Shown here in pieces: positions 21,172-34,800 of a DNA stretch of 64,000 nucleotides. The notes under the pieces are model-generated. The model was not told the DNA's origin, did no database searches, and worked only from the letters and a program-made list of their open reading frames with translations. The position numbers and the translations under genes were made by a program. Within the stretch, counting starts at the first letter, position 1, and each line of letters starts with the position of its first letter. The DNA is from Atherix ibis (lineage: Eukaryota; Arthropoda; Insecta; Diptera; Athericidae): positions 35,685,212-35,749,211 of the forward strand of contig OY282609.1 in the NCBI GenBank assembly GCA_958298945.1, in the 5' to 3' direction.

Positions 21172-22409
21172 CCAGGTGTACAAGCTTAAATCCACCGTTT
21201 TTTAGTCAAAAAAAAAAGTTTTTTTATAGGAAGCAAAAACAAAATTATTCAGAGTACTTGCCCTCGCTAGTTGCACATTTATCCCATCTCTCGGGCAATT
21301 TGTGGATACCACGCCAAAAAAATTCCTTCTTTTTCGAGGCAAACCACTCATCAAGCAATTTTCGGACGCTTCGTAAGAATGGAAGTGCTGCACAGCGAAC
21401 GCGTGGCTCATCGACGAAAACAGGTGTAAGTCGGAAGTGGCCAGGTCTTGTGAATAAGCGAGGTGGGGTAGCAAGTTGAGTGTCTCCAAGTAGTTTCGGA
21501 CCATTTTTGACGTGTGCAATGATGCGTTGTCGTGGAAAAAATCAGCTTGTCATGTCTTTGTTGATAATCCAAAGACATTCAGTTGTTGGTGGTAGCGGTG
21601 GGCATTGACAGTTTCACCAAGTTCCAACATCTAATAGTAGACGATACCCTGCTGATCCCACCAAACGCACAGTATCGTCTTCCGTCCGAAGCAATTTGGT
21701 CTTGGGGAATATGTTGATGGTTGGTCGTTATCAACCCACAATTTCTTGCGTTTAGGATTCTCGAAAAATATCCACTTTTCATTACCTGTCACAATCCGAT
21801 GCAGGAACGACTTTTTTTTTGTCTGGCGTAGAATATTTCGCATGTGCTTTGGCGTCGCTCCATCTGCCTATCGTTCAATTCATGCGGCACCCATTCTCCG
21901 ATCTTTTCAATCTTTCCCATGGCACGCAGACGCATGTAAAGGGCTGGTTGAGCAACATTCAATTGCTCAGCGAGCATTTATTGCGATTGGGCATCGTCTT
22001 CGTCCAAAAGAACCTGCAATTGATGGTCACCAACCTTCCTAGGCCGATTTTCACGATTCTTGTCCCACAAGTCAAAATTGCCGTCTTTGAACCTATGAAA
22101 TCAATATCGGCACGTTGTTTCCGATAAAGCACTGTCACCATAGGCCTCCATAAGTATTCGCTGTGATTCGGCAGCCGATTTCTTCAAATTGAAGCAGAAA
22201 AGCAGAGCTTCCCGCATATGGTCTTTTTCTGGCACAAAACTAGACATGATTACCAAAGGAAAAATGTATGTCGTTGTACGAAATTGCTGACAATGTGCAC
22301 TGATTAATGTTGACAGATGTCAAACACATAAAAAAAAAGTATGGCTTGCCCATATACGCTCACTCACGCCATCTATGACCAAACAGCGGATTTAAGCTTA
22401 TTCACCTGG
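21172..22409 (-). mobile_element. Mos1-like mariner copy 3, full length, inactive
   Basis: A 1238-bp element with well preserved inverted repeats (CCAGGTGTACAAGCTTAAAT at 21172; complementary end at 22409) and TA on both sides (21170-21171, 22410-22411). The transposase begins at ATG 22247. Unlike copies 1, 2 and 4, codon 61 is TGG (Trp). The frame is nevertheless interrupted by a TGA near codon 48, more stops and a frameshift within '-RQKKS-SFLHRIV-'. In the catalytic core the first Asp is replaced by Asn (VTGNEKW). The second (FFHDNASLHTS) and third (SQDLATSDLHLF) are kept. It is the most complete Mos1-like copy here but cannot produce active transposase. Confidence 0.92.
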
Positions 22410-23256
22410 TATTAAAATAATAATTCTATTTAATTACATTAAAAGAAAATTATATTTAAAATTTTGTGCATTTTTATTAGTAGATTATATAGGATAAAAG
22501 ATTATTATTGGGGACAAGAATTCTTATATTATTAAAATTTGTTTTTTATTTTTAAGATGATGATAATTATTTTAACAAATACCTTGCCAAACGACCAATA
22601 AATTTATGGACAGCGAAGAAATCTGAACTTAAGGGCGCCAATACCATAGTTAGTGGTTGTATTTGACTAACAACTGGGAAACCCGGAATTCTCTGGTTGA
22701 TTCTATTTCTGTAAAAACTGGCCTTCATTTCTTATCCTAATTCCGCATCAGCCAATTTTATAATAACTACTGCTCTGTATGTATCATCTTTATAATTTTC
22801 TTAAGCTAAAAAATTACAGTACTGATCTCAAAAACATTTTGCAGAACAATGATTATGCATGCAGAAGTACGAAAATGCACATAAGTTGAAAGATGGCTGC
22901 CGTGAATATAAAAAAAATATGGCTGCCTCGTTTAACGGACCAAAAAATAGAATATTAATTTCGTCGTATTTAAAAAATATTCTGTTATTCTTATGGCGAT
23001 CAATTTATCATTCCTCACTTTCTAACTGAATGCCACTTTGCCCTAAATTTTTTTATGAATAGAATATCTTTCATTTCAAAAATATTTTATAAGTTCTTAT
23101 AAAATAATTATTTATAATTCAAGTTACAATATTTATAACAACCAAAATTGCTAAAATGGAAATAATGAAAACTTATATTCTGAAATTGAAAATTAAACAA
23201 AAATTTAAATTGAAATTTAATCACTGATCATTAATTACGTTCTTTTACAATTATCA
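22410..23256. other. AT-rich spacer
   Basis: No coding pattern or transposon terminus seen. Confidence 0.4.
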
Positions 23257-23310
23257 TTAATTGACAGGAAATATTATATTTAATAAAATATAATATTTCC
23301 TGTCAATTAA
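23257..23310. repeat. Perfect hairpin, 25-bp arms
   Basis: TTAATTGACAGGAAATATTA begins a 25-nt left arm (23257-23281) exactly complementary to 23286-23310, with a 4-nt loop. At 54 nt it is shorter than most animal microRNA precursors. It may be a solo palindromic element or a replication-slippage palindrome. Confidence 0.95.
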
Positions 23311-26300
23311 AAATCATTAACAATTTAATTCAAAAAATAATTTTTTTCCATTTTAAGGGTGTGTTTTTTGAATCAATTAGAATCATTAATATACACATAC
23401 ATTACAAAACTTAAAGTTACAATTTGTAAAAAAAGTTCATAATAACTCTGAGTTGAAAATTGGGGGTAGGAAACTTAACCTATTAATGGTTTATATAAAC
23501 AGACTCCTTTATGTACACAATTTTTCGATATCCGCTTTTTTCATATTCATTTTCATGTTTAGTTTTTTTTTCTATTATCGATTGGAGTCTAAAGTCAATT
23601 CCATTATATCGTTCTAAATTAAAAACCAATACGAGTAATAAAGCTATTTTTATTCTACTTTTTTCTGTTGGCAATTTATAAATGGGGAAGTTTTATATTA
23701 TTAGAAAGAGGTTTTCACAAAATATTATATGGAGAAAAAAAAACGAAATGAAAGTGACTTTCTTTCTTATTATTGCTTGCAGCCTATCCCATCACAGTCG
23801 ATCTTAAAAAGAAAAGTCTACAGTATTCTTTATTAATCGTGTGGAAAGTGGCAGTAAAATTTTAAGGTTTAAGCAAGAGAGTCAACTCTCTCTTTTATGT
23901 AATGTATCCATATCCATTCATATTTACTATTTACTTTTTTAAGTCATAAACGAAACGATATTAAAGATTTTGTCGAATTGAATTTTTAGTGGTGTGGCCA
24001 TCAAGAAACGTACAATTTTTTCAAGACAAAATATTGTATTTATGTAGCAAAAAGTAAGAATAGGATCAGGTCTCTGTACTTTTACTGATTAGGATTAATA
24101 GAAAATCAGTAAGTATTTTTATGCGAAGATGTGGGAAATATTACATGAAAATACACCAAAGGTAGTAACTGAAATTACTATACGTATCCAAGGAAAAGTA
24201 ATAAATCGAAAGGGTACATTTTGTGTACCACATAAAAGGACTTCAATCATGGTAGCTATACTCATGTCTATGGTTACGATACTTTCAGGCTCTCGATTCT
24301 ACTCGTATATGCACACATTCCACTCAGGATAATCATTCAATCGCGTAGCAAATAAACAGAAAAATTCCATCGTAAAGGTTGCGTAGTATTCCATTTTCTC
24401 AGCATTTTGTGAAAGTGAAATAAGCTTTCAATTTGAAAGCAGATCTGATGAGATATTTACAATTCTTCGATTTGAGACGAAGCTGAGATTTTTTATAATC
24501 TTATCAGACGAACCTATCGATGAAAATTGTTTTCCAATGCTATTAATCAAATGGAAGTCGAACATAAATTGAAAAAATATCTCAGAAAAAAAGCACGATA
24601 TGGGGCTGTGCTATTCAAAGTTTTCATCAGATTTGTTTATTGAACTAATAGAAAATATTAACTTGCTTTGAAATTTTAAATCATATTTAGTGAAGATATG
24701 CTTATTTGGCTGAGCAATTTCGAAACTTTTAATTTTTTTGTGGTAGTTTTTCTTAGTTTATGACCTTGAATTTTCTTCCAAAAAGAAGATTTGGCCTTCC
24801 CTAATTAAAATCTCACAATCTTTACTTAAATATTCTTAGATCTTATAATACATTTTCATATACTGTTCCAAAATATAGGTTCGGATCACATAGAATATAT
24901 TTTGCAAAATTCATTATCTTTTATTTATGTAATACAATTGAACTTAAATAACTTAATTTAATTTGTTCTATACAAACCAGTAGTCTTATTAAAACTGTTT
25001 CTAAGGCATTTATTGGAGAATTTCACACTCGATCTATAATATTCAGAATAGATGATTGAATGGACATTTTTAAAAATGTTTAGCAGTGAAGATCGTTGCG
25101 TTTACTGCTGAAATATCGACGCTTTGCATCTATAACTTAAGATATTTGATGTTTTTTTATGATTCGGAAATTGTATATATCACTAAATTTATATCTAACC
25201 AAATTAGATTATCTATCTATGCCATGAGGAAACATCTAGTAATGTAATGCGCCATGAGGGAACATGAAAGATGGTTTATTTTGGATATTACTGAATATCA
25301 AACTTGCTAGAAGAGGAGAAGACTGCAACACATACACATATCTTGTGTCAACATCAGGCTCCACTAAGATAGATGGAACTCATGTCGATTGGTCAGCTCA
25401 TGAATACTTCTTATAATACAAGGGAATTGTGTTCAGAGAGGTATCTTGAATTAACCGGGGGAAAACTGCTGGCTAAATAATGACTTCTAGTAAAGAGACC
25501 CAAGAAATTAAAGTCTGTTTCGAAGTCTCATATATAAGCCCACTTGAATAAAATTATTTACTCCGGATGAGATAACTCTCTCTCAGTCTGTATACTCGTA
25601 TATATAACTTGGAATGTCATAATACTGTATGCCATGAAGCTTCTAAATATAATTATTGACAAAATTAAACTCAACAGATCCTAAAATGTCTGTTGTGTTT
25701 CCTGTTATAAATATGAAGAAGAATGGCCCCCGTCTTCATTTACTATTGTGACATGGATCTAGATATCTGATATTACTAAATTAAAAGCATTATCTGACTG
25801 ATTTCGACGAGACTTGCATGGATACCTTTTAAAAGTCTCAATATATTATTCAACTACTATAAATAATTCTTTGAAGTTTTTCTTTCAATAAAGTAATAAA
25901 ACTTTGGTTTTTTAATTAAAAATCAAACTATATAAAAATTAATCTGTATATCAAAGTGTTCGTGTTCGTATCCTTCTGAATATGTCCAGTCCGTCAGATT
26001 TCCCATCGTAATCGAAAGTGGTTTTGCAATCACTTTGATTCCGCTGACTAGCCAAAGTCTGAATTGAAATTACTATCAAAATGCAACCAATACTTGAGTC
26101 ACGATCTAAATTTACTTTCAATCTATTTCGTGTCTTATTTCAAAATGGAAAAGTAATTTTGGGAAAATAATTATCTGAAGAAAATTATAGAAATAGCAAT
26201 TATTTAATCTGTGATGATAGCACGTTGTTGGAATTGCCTTTTTGGTAATGTCATTTACAAAATTTGAAAAAAATATTGTATATGAAATTGAATTTTATCA

Positions 26301-27067
26301 AAATCATTAGTTATGGAAAGAATCTCTATGAAAATGAAATAAATTTTTCAAAAGGAACTATACCTAAATTATTTTTTTTTCCATAAATTTTTTTTGTTGT
26401 TTCCCTAACCAATATTGCTCAAAAATAATATTAGTACTGAAATGTAAAATCTTAAATACTTTGACAAGTCAGACCATTTACTGAAAACTAAAGAGCAATC
26501 TGAATATTTCACTAGGTTGGGTTAAATTCAAGACCGTTTTAAACTGTCCCAATATTATTAAATCAGGACATATTCTACTAGATTTTATGATAATTTTTTT
26601 TAAATAATCTATAAATTAAGTATTTTGTATCATTGAAGGGATATTTATAAAAAATGGAGAGTTTTATTTTTAAATATAATATTGATTTCAAAATAGAAGG
26701 TCCATAAATTAGAACCCTGGATGGATAGTGGTCAAGATATTCAATTGTGCCGCGGTCAAAAAGCTAATCTGGTAGAAGTTTCCTTTTGAAAAAATTAAAG
26801 TAATGCTCTAATATTTTCTGAGCATTTTTTTGGTGCATTTAGTTTTTAGTAGATAGAACTATCTAAAAATAATAAATTGCCATGAATTTATATCTTTATT
26901 TTATTATTATATACTAATGGAACTATAAAGAAAGATTGTTTATGATTTCAGATTGACAAAACTACAACAATGTCAATAATTTTACAAAATTAGACCAAAA
27001 ATAAAATACTCCTGCACTATTAGTACATTTTTGAAAATATCATATTAATAATAGTTGGAAAAATTAA
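23311..27067. other. AT-rich non-coding stretch
   Basis: Nearly 3.8 kb without a supported gene. GCCATGAGG-AACAT occurs twice near 25218 and 25252. Around 25.2-25.7 kb the composition is slightly less AT-biased, with a TATATAAG and an AATAAA close together (about 25530-25555), which might be an eroded LTR-like unit. I cannot support a call. Confidence 0.4.
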
Positions 27068-28056
27068 ACAGTGGAAACCAAAGCATGGTTTGACAAACGT
27101 TATCCGGACTCTGCTCCAGCTATTTCAACTGTGGAATATTGGTTTCGTTAATTTCGAACTGGTCGTACGAGCACAGTTGATGCAGAACGCAGTGGACGCC
27201 CAAAAGAGGTGGTGATGGCAGAAAACATCAAAAAAATCCACAAAATAATTTTAAATGACCGTAAAGTGAAGTTAAGCGAGATAGCTGAGACTCTGAAGAT
27301 ATCGAAAGAGCGTGTTGGAAATATCGTGCAGAAATATTTGGGCATGCAAAAGCTGTGTGCAGAGTGGGGCCGCGTGAGCCCACTGTGGACCAAAAACAAC
27401 AACGTGTTGATGATTTTGAGCAGTGTTTGGAGCTGTTCAAGCGCAATAAACCCGAATTTTTGCGTCGATATGTGACAATGGATGAAACATGGCTCCGTCA
27501 CTACACTCCAGAGTCCAATCGGCAGTCGGCAGACTGGAGGGCGAGCGACGAACCGAATCCAAAGAGTGGAAAGACGCAACAGTCGGCTGGCAAGGTGATG
27601 GCGTCTGTATTTTGGGATGCGCATGGTATAATATTCATTGACTATCTCCAGAAGGGACAGACGATGAACAGCGACTATTATATAGCGTTATTGGATCTTT
27701 TGAAGAAAGAAATCGCTAAGAAACGGCCTCATTTGAGGAAGAAAAAAGTATTGTTTCACCAAGACAATGCACCGTGTCACAAGTCGATGAAAACGATGGT
27801 CAAACTCAATGAATTGGGCTACGAATTGCTTCCCCATCCACCATATTCTCCAGATCAGGCCCCCAGCGACTTTATCCTGTTTGCAGACCTCAAGAGAATG
27901 CTCGCTGGCAAGAAATTAAAGACCGATGATGAAGTGATTGCCGAAACTGAGGCCTATTTTGAGGCAAAACCGAAAGAGTACTATAAAAAGGGTATCGAAA
28001 AGTTGGAAGATCGCTATAATCGCTGTATCGCCCTCGAAAGCAACTATGTTGAATAA
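27068..28056 (+). pseudogene. Himar-like mariner transposase, one stop and one frameshift
   Basis: Reading from 27071 the frame gives VETKAWFDKRYPDSAP, then a TAA at 27149 in the segment 'YWFR*FRTGRTS', then the helix-turn-helix region 'LSEIAETLKISKERVGNIVQKYL' and 'KLCAEW'. A one-base deletion near 27368 moves the frame, after which 'VDQKQQRVDD' to the final 'NRCIALESNYVE' (stop before 28057) is uninterrupted. The catalytic triad is present: VTMDETW, FHQDNAPCHKS and SPDQAPSDF, so the DD34D spacing is kept. The missing N-terminus, the stop and the frameshift make it inactive. Confidence 0.9.
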
Positions 28057-28123
28057 TAAAAATGAATTTTGCAAATAAAAATATTTTTACTGTGTTATCT
28101 TATAAACTTTTCAGCCGAACTGT
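27068..28123 (+). mobile_element. Himar-like mariner (irritans subfamily), 5'-truncated
   Basis: The 3' end carries an irritans-type inverted repeat (reverse complement begins ACAGTTCGGCTGAAAAG), ending at 28123 and followed by TA. No matching left terminus is found. The first recognisable codons (27071, VETKAWFDKRYPDSAP) would lie about 20 residues into a normal transposase, so the left end is deleted. Downstream the element is well preserved. Confidence 0.88.
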
Positions 28124-28329
28124 TATAAATAAAAAATAATTTTAAGTACACTTTATACAGGGTCAGGCGATTAAAACTTTTTTTTTTTAATTTTCAATGC
28201 AATACTCATATTGTATAAAAATTTCATAATTTTTTATTTAAATATATTGTAAAGACTTTACCATTTACGAATAAAAATTAATATTATGCATTTGTATACT
28301 ATAACTACGATTAGAAATGTTTGTTCAAT

Positions 28330-28450
28330 TGTAGGGATTTTTAAATACCCAAATGGGACAACTTTGTTTATTAACATAGCCACCTAAGTAAAAATAGTCT
28401 TTGTCAGAGATGACAATTTTTTCTTATAATAAACCAGCTTTTACAAAGCG
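28330..28450 (-). pseudogene. IS630/Tc1-type DDE transposase fragment (copy 2)
   Basis: A short minus-strand stretch reads 'KIVISDKDYFYLGGYVNKQSCPIWVFKNP'. This corresponds to the region around the first catalytic Asp in the DDE family seen at 36.45-36.96 and 47.3-48.1 kb (IFSDEAHF-L-G-VNKQN--W). Only about 30 codons are recognisable. Confidence 0.55.
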
Positions 28451-31400
28451 ACCATTATGAAGATTTGAATTATTTTAGTAAAATTGATGAATGAAATTGA
28501 AAATATTATAATAAATGGTAAACATTCTACTGTTGAACATGTCAAAAAATAAAAAATGGAACTGTAAACTCCAAATTTAATAAAATCAAATTTAATAAAA
28601 GTTATTTTATTATTCAAATTTATGCCTGTAAGAAAATTTGTAAGAAATACATAAAGTTGGTATTTTCTTACGTAAAACGAAATAATTAAAATTTTAACTT
28701 TTTTGTAACTATTATTATAATTTCAATAATTTTTTCATTGTCCATTATAAAAAAATCAAGAGCCTTATTATGGACTTCGAGTCCTACAGAAATTGCTTGA
28801 TTCTCAAATATCGGAAGACTTTTAAATATACGACCGTTTTCTTCCTACTTTTAATCATCTTAATTTTAATGATTACTCTGTGACAACTAATTCAGTTTTA
28901 TATATTGACTATTTTTTCTTAGTCGTTTAAGATTAAGTTCTGCTAAGGATGCTAAAATTATAAACTTAAAATCTACAGATATTATTGCCAAATACTAATT
29001 ATTCGACAATTATTATATAATGTTTTATGTATGTGTGATACGAATCGCTCTATACATTCATAAGCATTCGTCATATGAATTTGCCCATCTATAGTGACTC
29101 ATATTTAATCGATTGAAAATAATGTGTTAATCAACTGCAATGACAATTGATGAAAAGGCATTATCAATTTTTCTTTGGCCAAAATTTAATTGAACTTTTC
29201 AAAACTTTCCTTAGTTTTCATTTATGTAAGTTAAAATGTAAAATTATAAAACTGCCTTAACAAAAGCTTTAAAGTCTCTTAATAAATAAATTTTTCAAAA
29301 GACAATGCAATTTTATTGCTATTGAGACCTAGTTTAATTAGCCATTATTATACATATGATCTGCCTGCAATAAAGACAAATACCTACAATACACTATTAT
29401 AAAAGTTCATATCTCAAAAATACATATAAAAACGTATCGTTTGATGATAGAATAATTTATGGTGAAATTATATGGCAGTTAGTCTCTTATCGTATATGTT
29501 TTACCATAGTTAAGAAGTGTATTATATAAAGAACACACGTTTACATTTTATTAAAAATTATTTTTCCACGATGTGATAAAACATCAACAGTCCTAACATA
29601 CCAACAAATCCGAAAGATAACACAGTAGGATATTCAATTACATAAAATGATATCCTAAGCGCCTATTACATTGTTTGTTGCCATAAAAATATTTAAAACA
29701 TTTTGAGATAATAATAAATTTTGACCTCTCTCCTGTTGAACATTTAAGTAATTTTTTTTTTATAAATTTAACTTTTTTTTATCTTTAAAGGCTTTTTTTG
29801 AATATATTAAAAGATATATTTTTTTAATAGCCACCGAAACTTGCGCTGCTATTTCATAAAAATATCAGAACTATGACTACTTTCAGAAGCTTAAAATAAG
29901 TGAACACCTTATAAATTTTTTTTTAAAATTATTTTTTGAAAGCATTCCAAAAAATCACAAAATATTTTTTCATAAATATTTTAAGAATTATTCCGTTGTA
30001 AATGTTAACCTTTTAATATTGCAATTTTTCATCCTATTATACCTGACATTCTTTATATAAAACTAAAATTTTACTTAAATACAAATGAATATCATTTTTG
30101 GTCTGTATGAATAGACTAGAGATTGCGCAACAACAGAGAAAAAATTTATTTAAAGAGAATCCAAAAATAATGTGTGTGGATTCTCTTTCAATCAAATTTC
30201 ATTTCTCTGATATTTTTGCAGTCTCTGAGTTTAGCGTTCTATTTTTGGTACACTGTCAATTTGAAAAATATCCAGAAGTATATAAAAAAGAGCAATTTTT
30301 AGGTAAGAGAAAATATATTTTAGTAAAAGAGAAACTGTTGTACCTCTTATTTTCCCTCTTTATGATAACTTATCCTTAGAGGATACTGTTATATCTCGTC
30401 ATATATTAAATAACAGAAAACATTCACTTAATTCAGGAAAAAACAGTGTGCCACAAGAGAGTATTTTTCCATCAGTTGGTGTACACTTTCTATTAAACGT
30501 TACGAGAATACGTTCTGGTAGGATTTTGTTTTTGTTTCCAAACTTTCCGTTTTTTTCTCCTATGAATATTTTTCATTGCGAAAAGCACTCACAATAAACT
30601 GTTGATGACCAGAGGACACAACGTGTATTTAGTTGTTCGAAGGTAATACACGATATTGAAAGAAACCTTTTTTTGCTACCACCAAATTGATTGGCATCCA
30701 TGAACTATTAGCAAATACTTTTTTATGACGTACGATATTCATATACTGAAATTTATGTATACCATACACAAAACGAGGTAATTAATTAGTTAAATAAACA
30801 AAACAATTTCACGTTTCGTATGAATTTTAGTAGGTGTATATGAGTATATGTGCGCAAACATGAACTTTGTAAAATTTCACTTAAATACGTATTTCTTATG
30901 GGTATCTAGGTACTATTTTTATTATATAGATGTGAATGCCTACTCAAGAATAAAAATGAAAATTGTTATGTAAGAGTAGCTTTTTCTTTTATTAGCATTT
31001 ACTGAGTACCATATTACTAAAATATACATGAAAATTAATAGTAGACAACTTTATTAAAAGGTTAATATTTCAACACAATCAACTAATTCTTATACATACT
31101 ACTGGTTTATAAATATAATCGTATACGTTTGATTATTCAAATAAAAATGAAAGTTTACATTTAGAAATATATAAATTCATGTTTTTTCTTTAATTCTCTT
31201 ATAATTTCTATTCAATTTTATTCAATCAATAAAAAAAAAGCAACACAAATTTCTTAAAGTTAACCGCTCTAATATCTCTAATAGCCTATATTGAATATCT
31301 ACTTTTCAACTTAAGAACTTTTTTAATTTAAGTAAGAAGAAGAGAAAAACTTTTCTATGTTTTTAGTGAAAGGTTATAATGCGAATTTAGTATTCTCAGA

Positions 31401-31778
31401 ACCTTACCCAATGGTATTGTAACATTCCTAACTAATGTTAGATACAAAGTTTTGAGTTATAAAACTCTCGTCCGTAGTGTAATGTTCTATAGATTCAAAG
31501 TTTACTTAAATATATCTTTTTTCATAGTTTTTTAACATTATGTTCTTTCCAACTAACTACATATTAATAAAATAACATTATCAAAAATATGGTAAATAAT
31601 AGTGCAGCATTATTTTTTTTTCTAATTTAAATTTGTAAAATTTTGAAATTGCTATAATTATGTCAATCTGTAATCTTATTATTTCAAGATCTTCTATAAA
31701 ATAGGTGCAGCAAAAAAAATGCCTTAGAAAATATTGAAGAATTGAATTAAAAAAATTTCATAAAGCTTTTGCCAGATT
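28451..31778. other. AT-rich non-coding stretch
   Basis: More than 3 kb with no supported gene. A 93-codon plus-strand frame at 30098-30379 has no recognisable motif and is compatible with chance. Confidence 0.4.
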
Positions 31779-31865
31779 AGTGGTTGAATAGAATAGCTTG
31801 ACCACTTATATACATACCATTTTATAGTGGTTGAATAGAATAGCTTGACCACTTATATACATACC
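31779..31865. repeat. Exact 40-bp direct repeat, 47-bp period
   Basis: AGTGGTTGAATAGAATAGCT begins a 40-bp segment at 31779-31818 repeated without change at 31826-31865, separated by 7 bp. Its identity implies recent origin. Confidence 0.95.
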
Positions 31866-34800
31866 GAAGGTAGACATCGTATAAAAATAAATAATAATCG
31901 AAATTTGTCAAAGAAACTATTACTTTAAAAAAATATGCAAAAACTGTAAGTATCATTTATGGAATTGATACAATTTTTTTGTCTAAATTATTTTTCACAT
32001 ATTTGGAAACCGATTCTTTTCAGCTTATTTGCCCATATAGTTATTTATAATGACTATTGTCAACTATTACATAGAAAATTTCCTTCTTATGTCAATTTCA
32101 TTAAAAAATTAAGCTATATTTTACAATAATAAAACATGCAAAATCGTATCGCGTATTTATCTAATTAGTATCTGTAGACGTGAGCATCGAAAAGAAAAGC
32201 GGAAATTAAAAATAAATAAAAATAAAAGGAATAAGATTGAATTGATCCTTTGAAACGATTGCCATAGTATCATGGAATTCTTAAAACTTAATTTACTGGA
32301 ATCTCCTTATCTATATTTGTTAGATTTTGTTGAATGTCTGAAAAAAAGAAAAAAAAACCAAGGACGATAGACAAATGGTTACATGAGTAAAGAAGTAAAG
32401 AAAAAACTTCAAATAAAAAGGAATAAAATACTATACGATGAATATCGTTTCCTTGAAATGTAAAAAAAAATTGAAGAAATTCTTCTACTACTGTTGGTAG
32501 TGCTGATGCCTATAACTGAGAAAGGACGAATAAAATGATGACGACGACTAGGACCATGTAGCCCAACGGAAATGATAACGAGAAGGCATCAAATAAAAAC
32601 GAGGGACAATCAATGTGAGCTGAATTTTGATTAGGAATAATAGCGAAACCAACCAGGAAAGGATATTTATAACATATACAAATACTGCGTATGTAGATCA
32701 GGCTATGATGTTGATAAAACAGGACTAAGGGAAAAAGAACAAAACATATAGGCTAAAAAAAATTAATTTTCTATAAATCAAAGCAAATTGCTTGCCTAGA
32801 ATAAATAAAATCTCCGCTACCAGAATTCAGATTTGCTAAAAAATTCCTCTCAACAGGATAAATGTTGGAATCACAAAAGGAATGAACTTTAATATTATCG
32901 TAATAGGGCCAAAAAAGCAAAAGTCATCACAACTACACTCAACAAAAAAACGATGGACCAGGGTAAAAAAATAGTCAAATTTATTTAAGTGATTTTTTTT
33001 CTACATTTTTTATTTATTTATTTTTACTTTCTCTTATTTAATTGTTGTTGTTGAAAGTATAGAAAGGATATCAGAAATTGTTTAGAATCAATTTAAAAAA
33101 TTTGGAAATTTTTCGTCTTATTTCTTTATTGTAGAAGAACTAATTTTTGATGTACAGAAAAAAAACAATTGTTTACTTTTCTAATTGTAATAAATGCAGA
33201 AAACATAAATAATCTGAGAATATATTCCCCCATCAAAGTTACTCATAGAAATATTCATGAGCGCGAACACCAGTACACTGAGTTTAGGCTCTTAGTCGAA
33301 GGGAATAGTAGTTTTTTAGGGGAATTGTGTAATATTTCGGTAAGGATACTTCTTATATAGTTCTCCTTTACTTTTCTGTACACTGTCAATTGATTGAAAT
33401 ATGATATTTGAAAATTTAGAGTGTACGCCAGTAGAAATACTTTTACCCCGTCAATTTTGTTAGGGGTAAAAATATTGTTCGAATGTGAGCGCCTATACCC
33501 TCACAATTATTTAGCTGAAAATATGCGCTTGCGCTTTCAGCCCTCATTTAAAAGGAGCAGTTTCTTCGTTACCGGTACACTGTTCTTTGTAATGTTTTCC
33601 TATCCAAGGACAAGCATATTCTTCCGGAGTAGAATGAGTCGGATGTGACTTACTCACCCCTCGGCTCATCCTATTGCTGTTCGTTGATTTTCTTCTCAGA
33701 GAAAGAACAAAAAACCAAATTAGACGAGTTTCTGATTTATTCGTGAAAAAATGCGTACATACATCAAATTGATGCCATCTGAATATCATCATACAAAAAG
33801 TCGGTGGATGTCTAGAATTAAAATAAAATAAATAAAAAGTGAAAAAAAAAACAAAAATTCTAAGTTATCCTCGATATTAGAGGTAGTTTATATTTTAAGA
33901 GTCTTGTTAACTGTTATATTTTATTTATTCTATTTAATAATAAATCCCTATCAGATAATGGAATATTTTTACACGTATACACAGATTAAACGTATTTTAT
34001 GCGCCATACTTAGTAACATATAGTTAAAATAATGAATTTTACTTCCAGGTTTAAATTTTCCGTAACCTTATAAATACAGATCACATTTCAACTAATTTCT
34101 TAAATTGGAAATTTTAATTTAAATTAACTGTTTGGAAAATGTTCAATGTAAATTTTAAGGTGTTAAGAAATTAGTTTTTATAATTTTTTTTTATTCGGCT
34201 GCTGATAAGAAATGGTTGAATGAGGTGAATTTCTATTTTCAAACTTTAACGATAGACTATTCTCTTTCGTTATGGTATTCCACTCATAAACTATGCTTAG
34301 TATCAAAATAACAAAAGCACATTGATCAGAGAAGTGGTGTCACATTGACCGAAGTAACTTGTACAAATCTTTATTTTTGTTTTAATTTTTTTTTTCTGTT
34401 TGAAGAAACTCTTGAATTTTACAAATTATCCATAGCGGCCTTGTGCTTTTACCTCCTAATATTTAGTATTCGAGTAACGTTTGCGGTTATGCTGGAATGA
34501 CGATGACGACCACAAGGATATTTCCTACACCTGACCCAAAACTTTTACCAATATTCTGCGTTAGTTTTCAACCAAATAAGCTCTCAACCAAAACAGAAAT
34601 AGAACCATAAATCTATCGTTATATGGTTTGTTATATTTGTAGACTACTGATGATGGGTTTTTATAAGCTACGAAAATTGTCATAATAACGTGTTTGAATT
34701 TCTGCCTAGCACTTTTCTGTTTATTTTTCAATATATGTACAAGCAATAGTGTGTACAATATTATATGAAAAATTGATCCTTAAATTTATTTTTCTAATAT

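Noticed and set aside
25200..25700. Possible copia-like LTR with TATA and AATAAA strings
   Set aside because: No paired LTR, primer-binding site or polyprotein nearby; boundaries cannot be defined.
31766..31870. CRISPR-like repeat-spacer arrangement
   Set aside because: Only two copies, a 7-bp spacer and a eukaryotic context; it is a simple tandem duplication.
33421..33792. Short frames on both strands near 33.5 kb
   Set aside because: Mutually overlapping, no motifs, no conserved start context.
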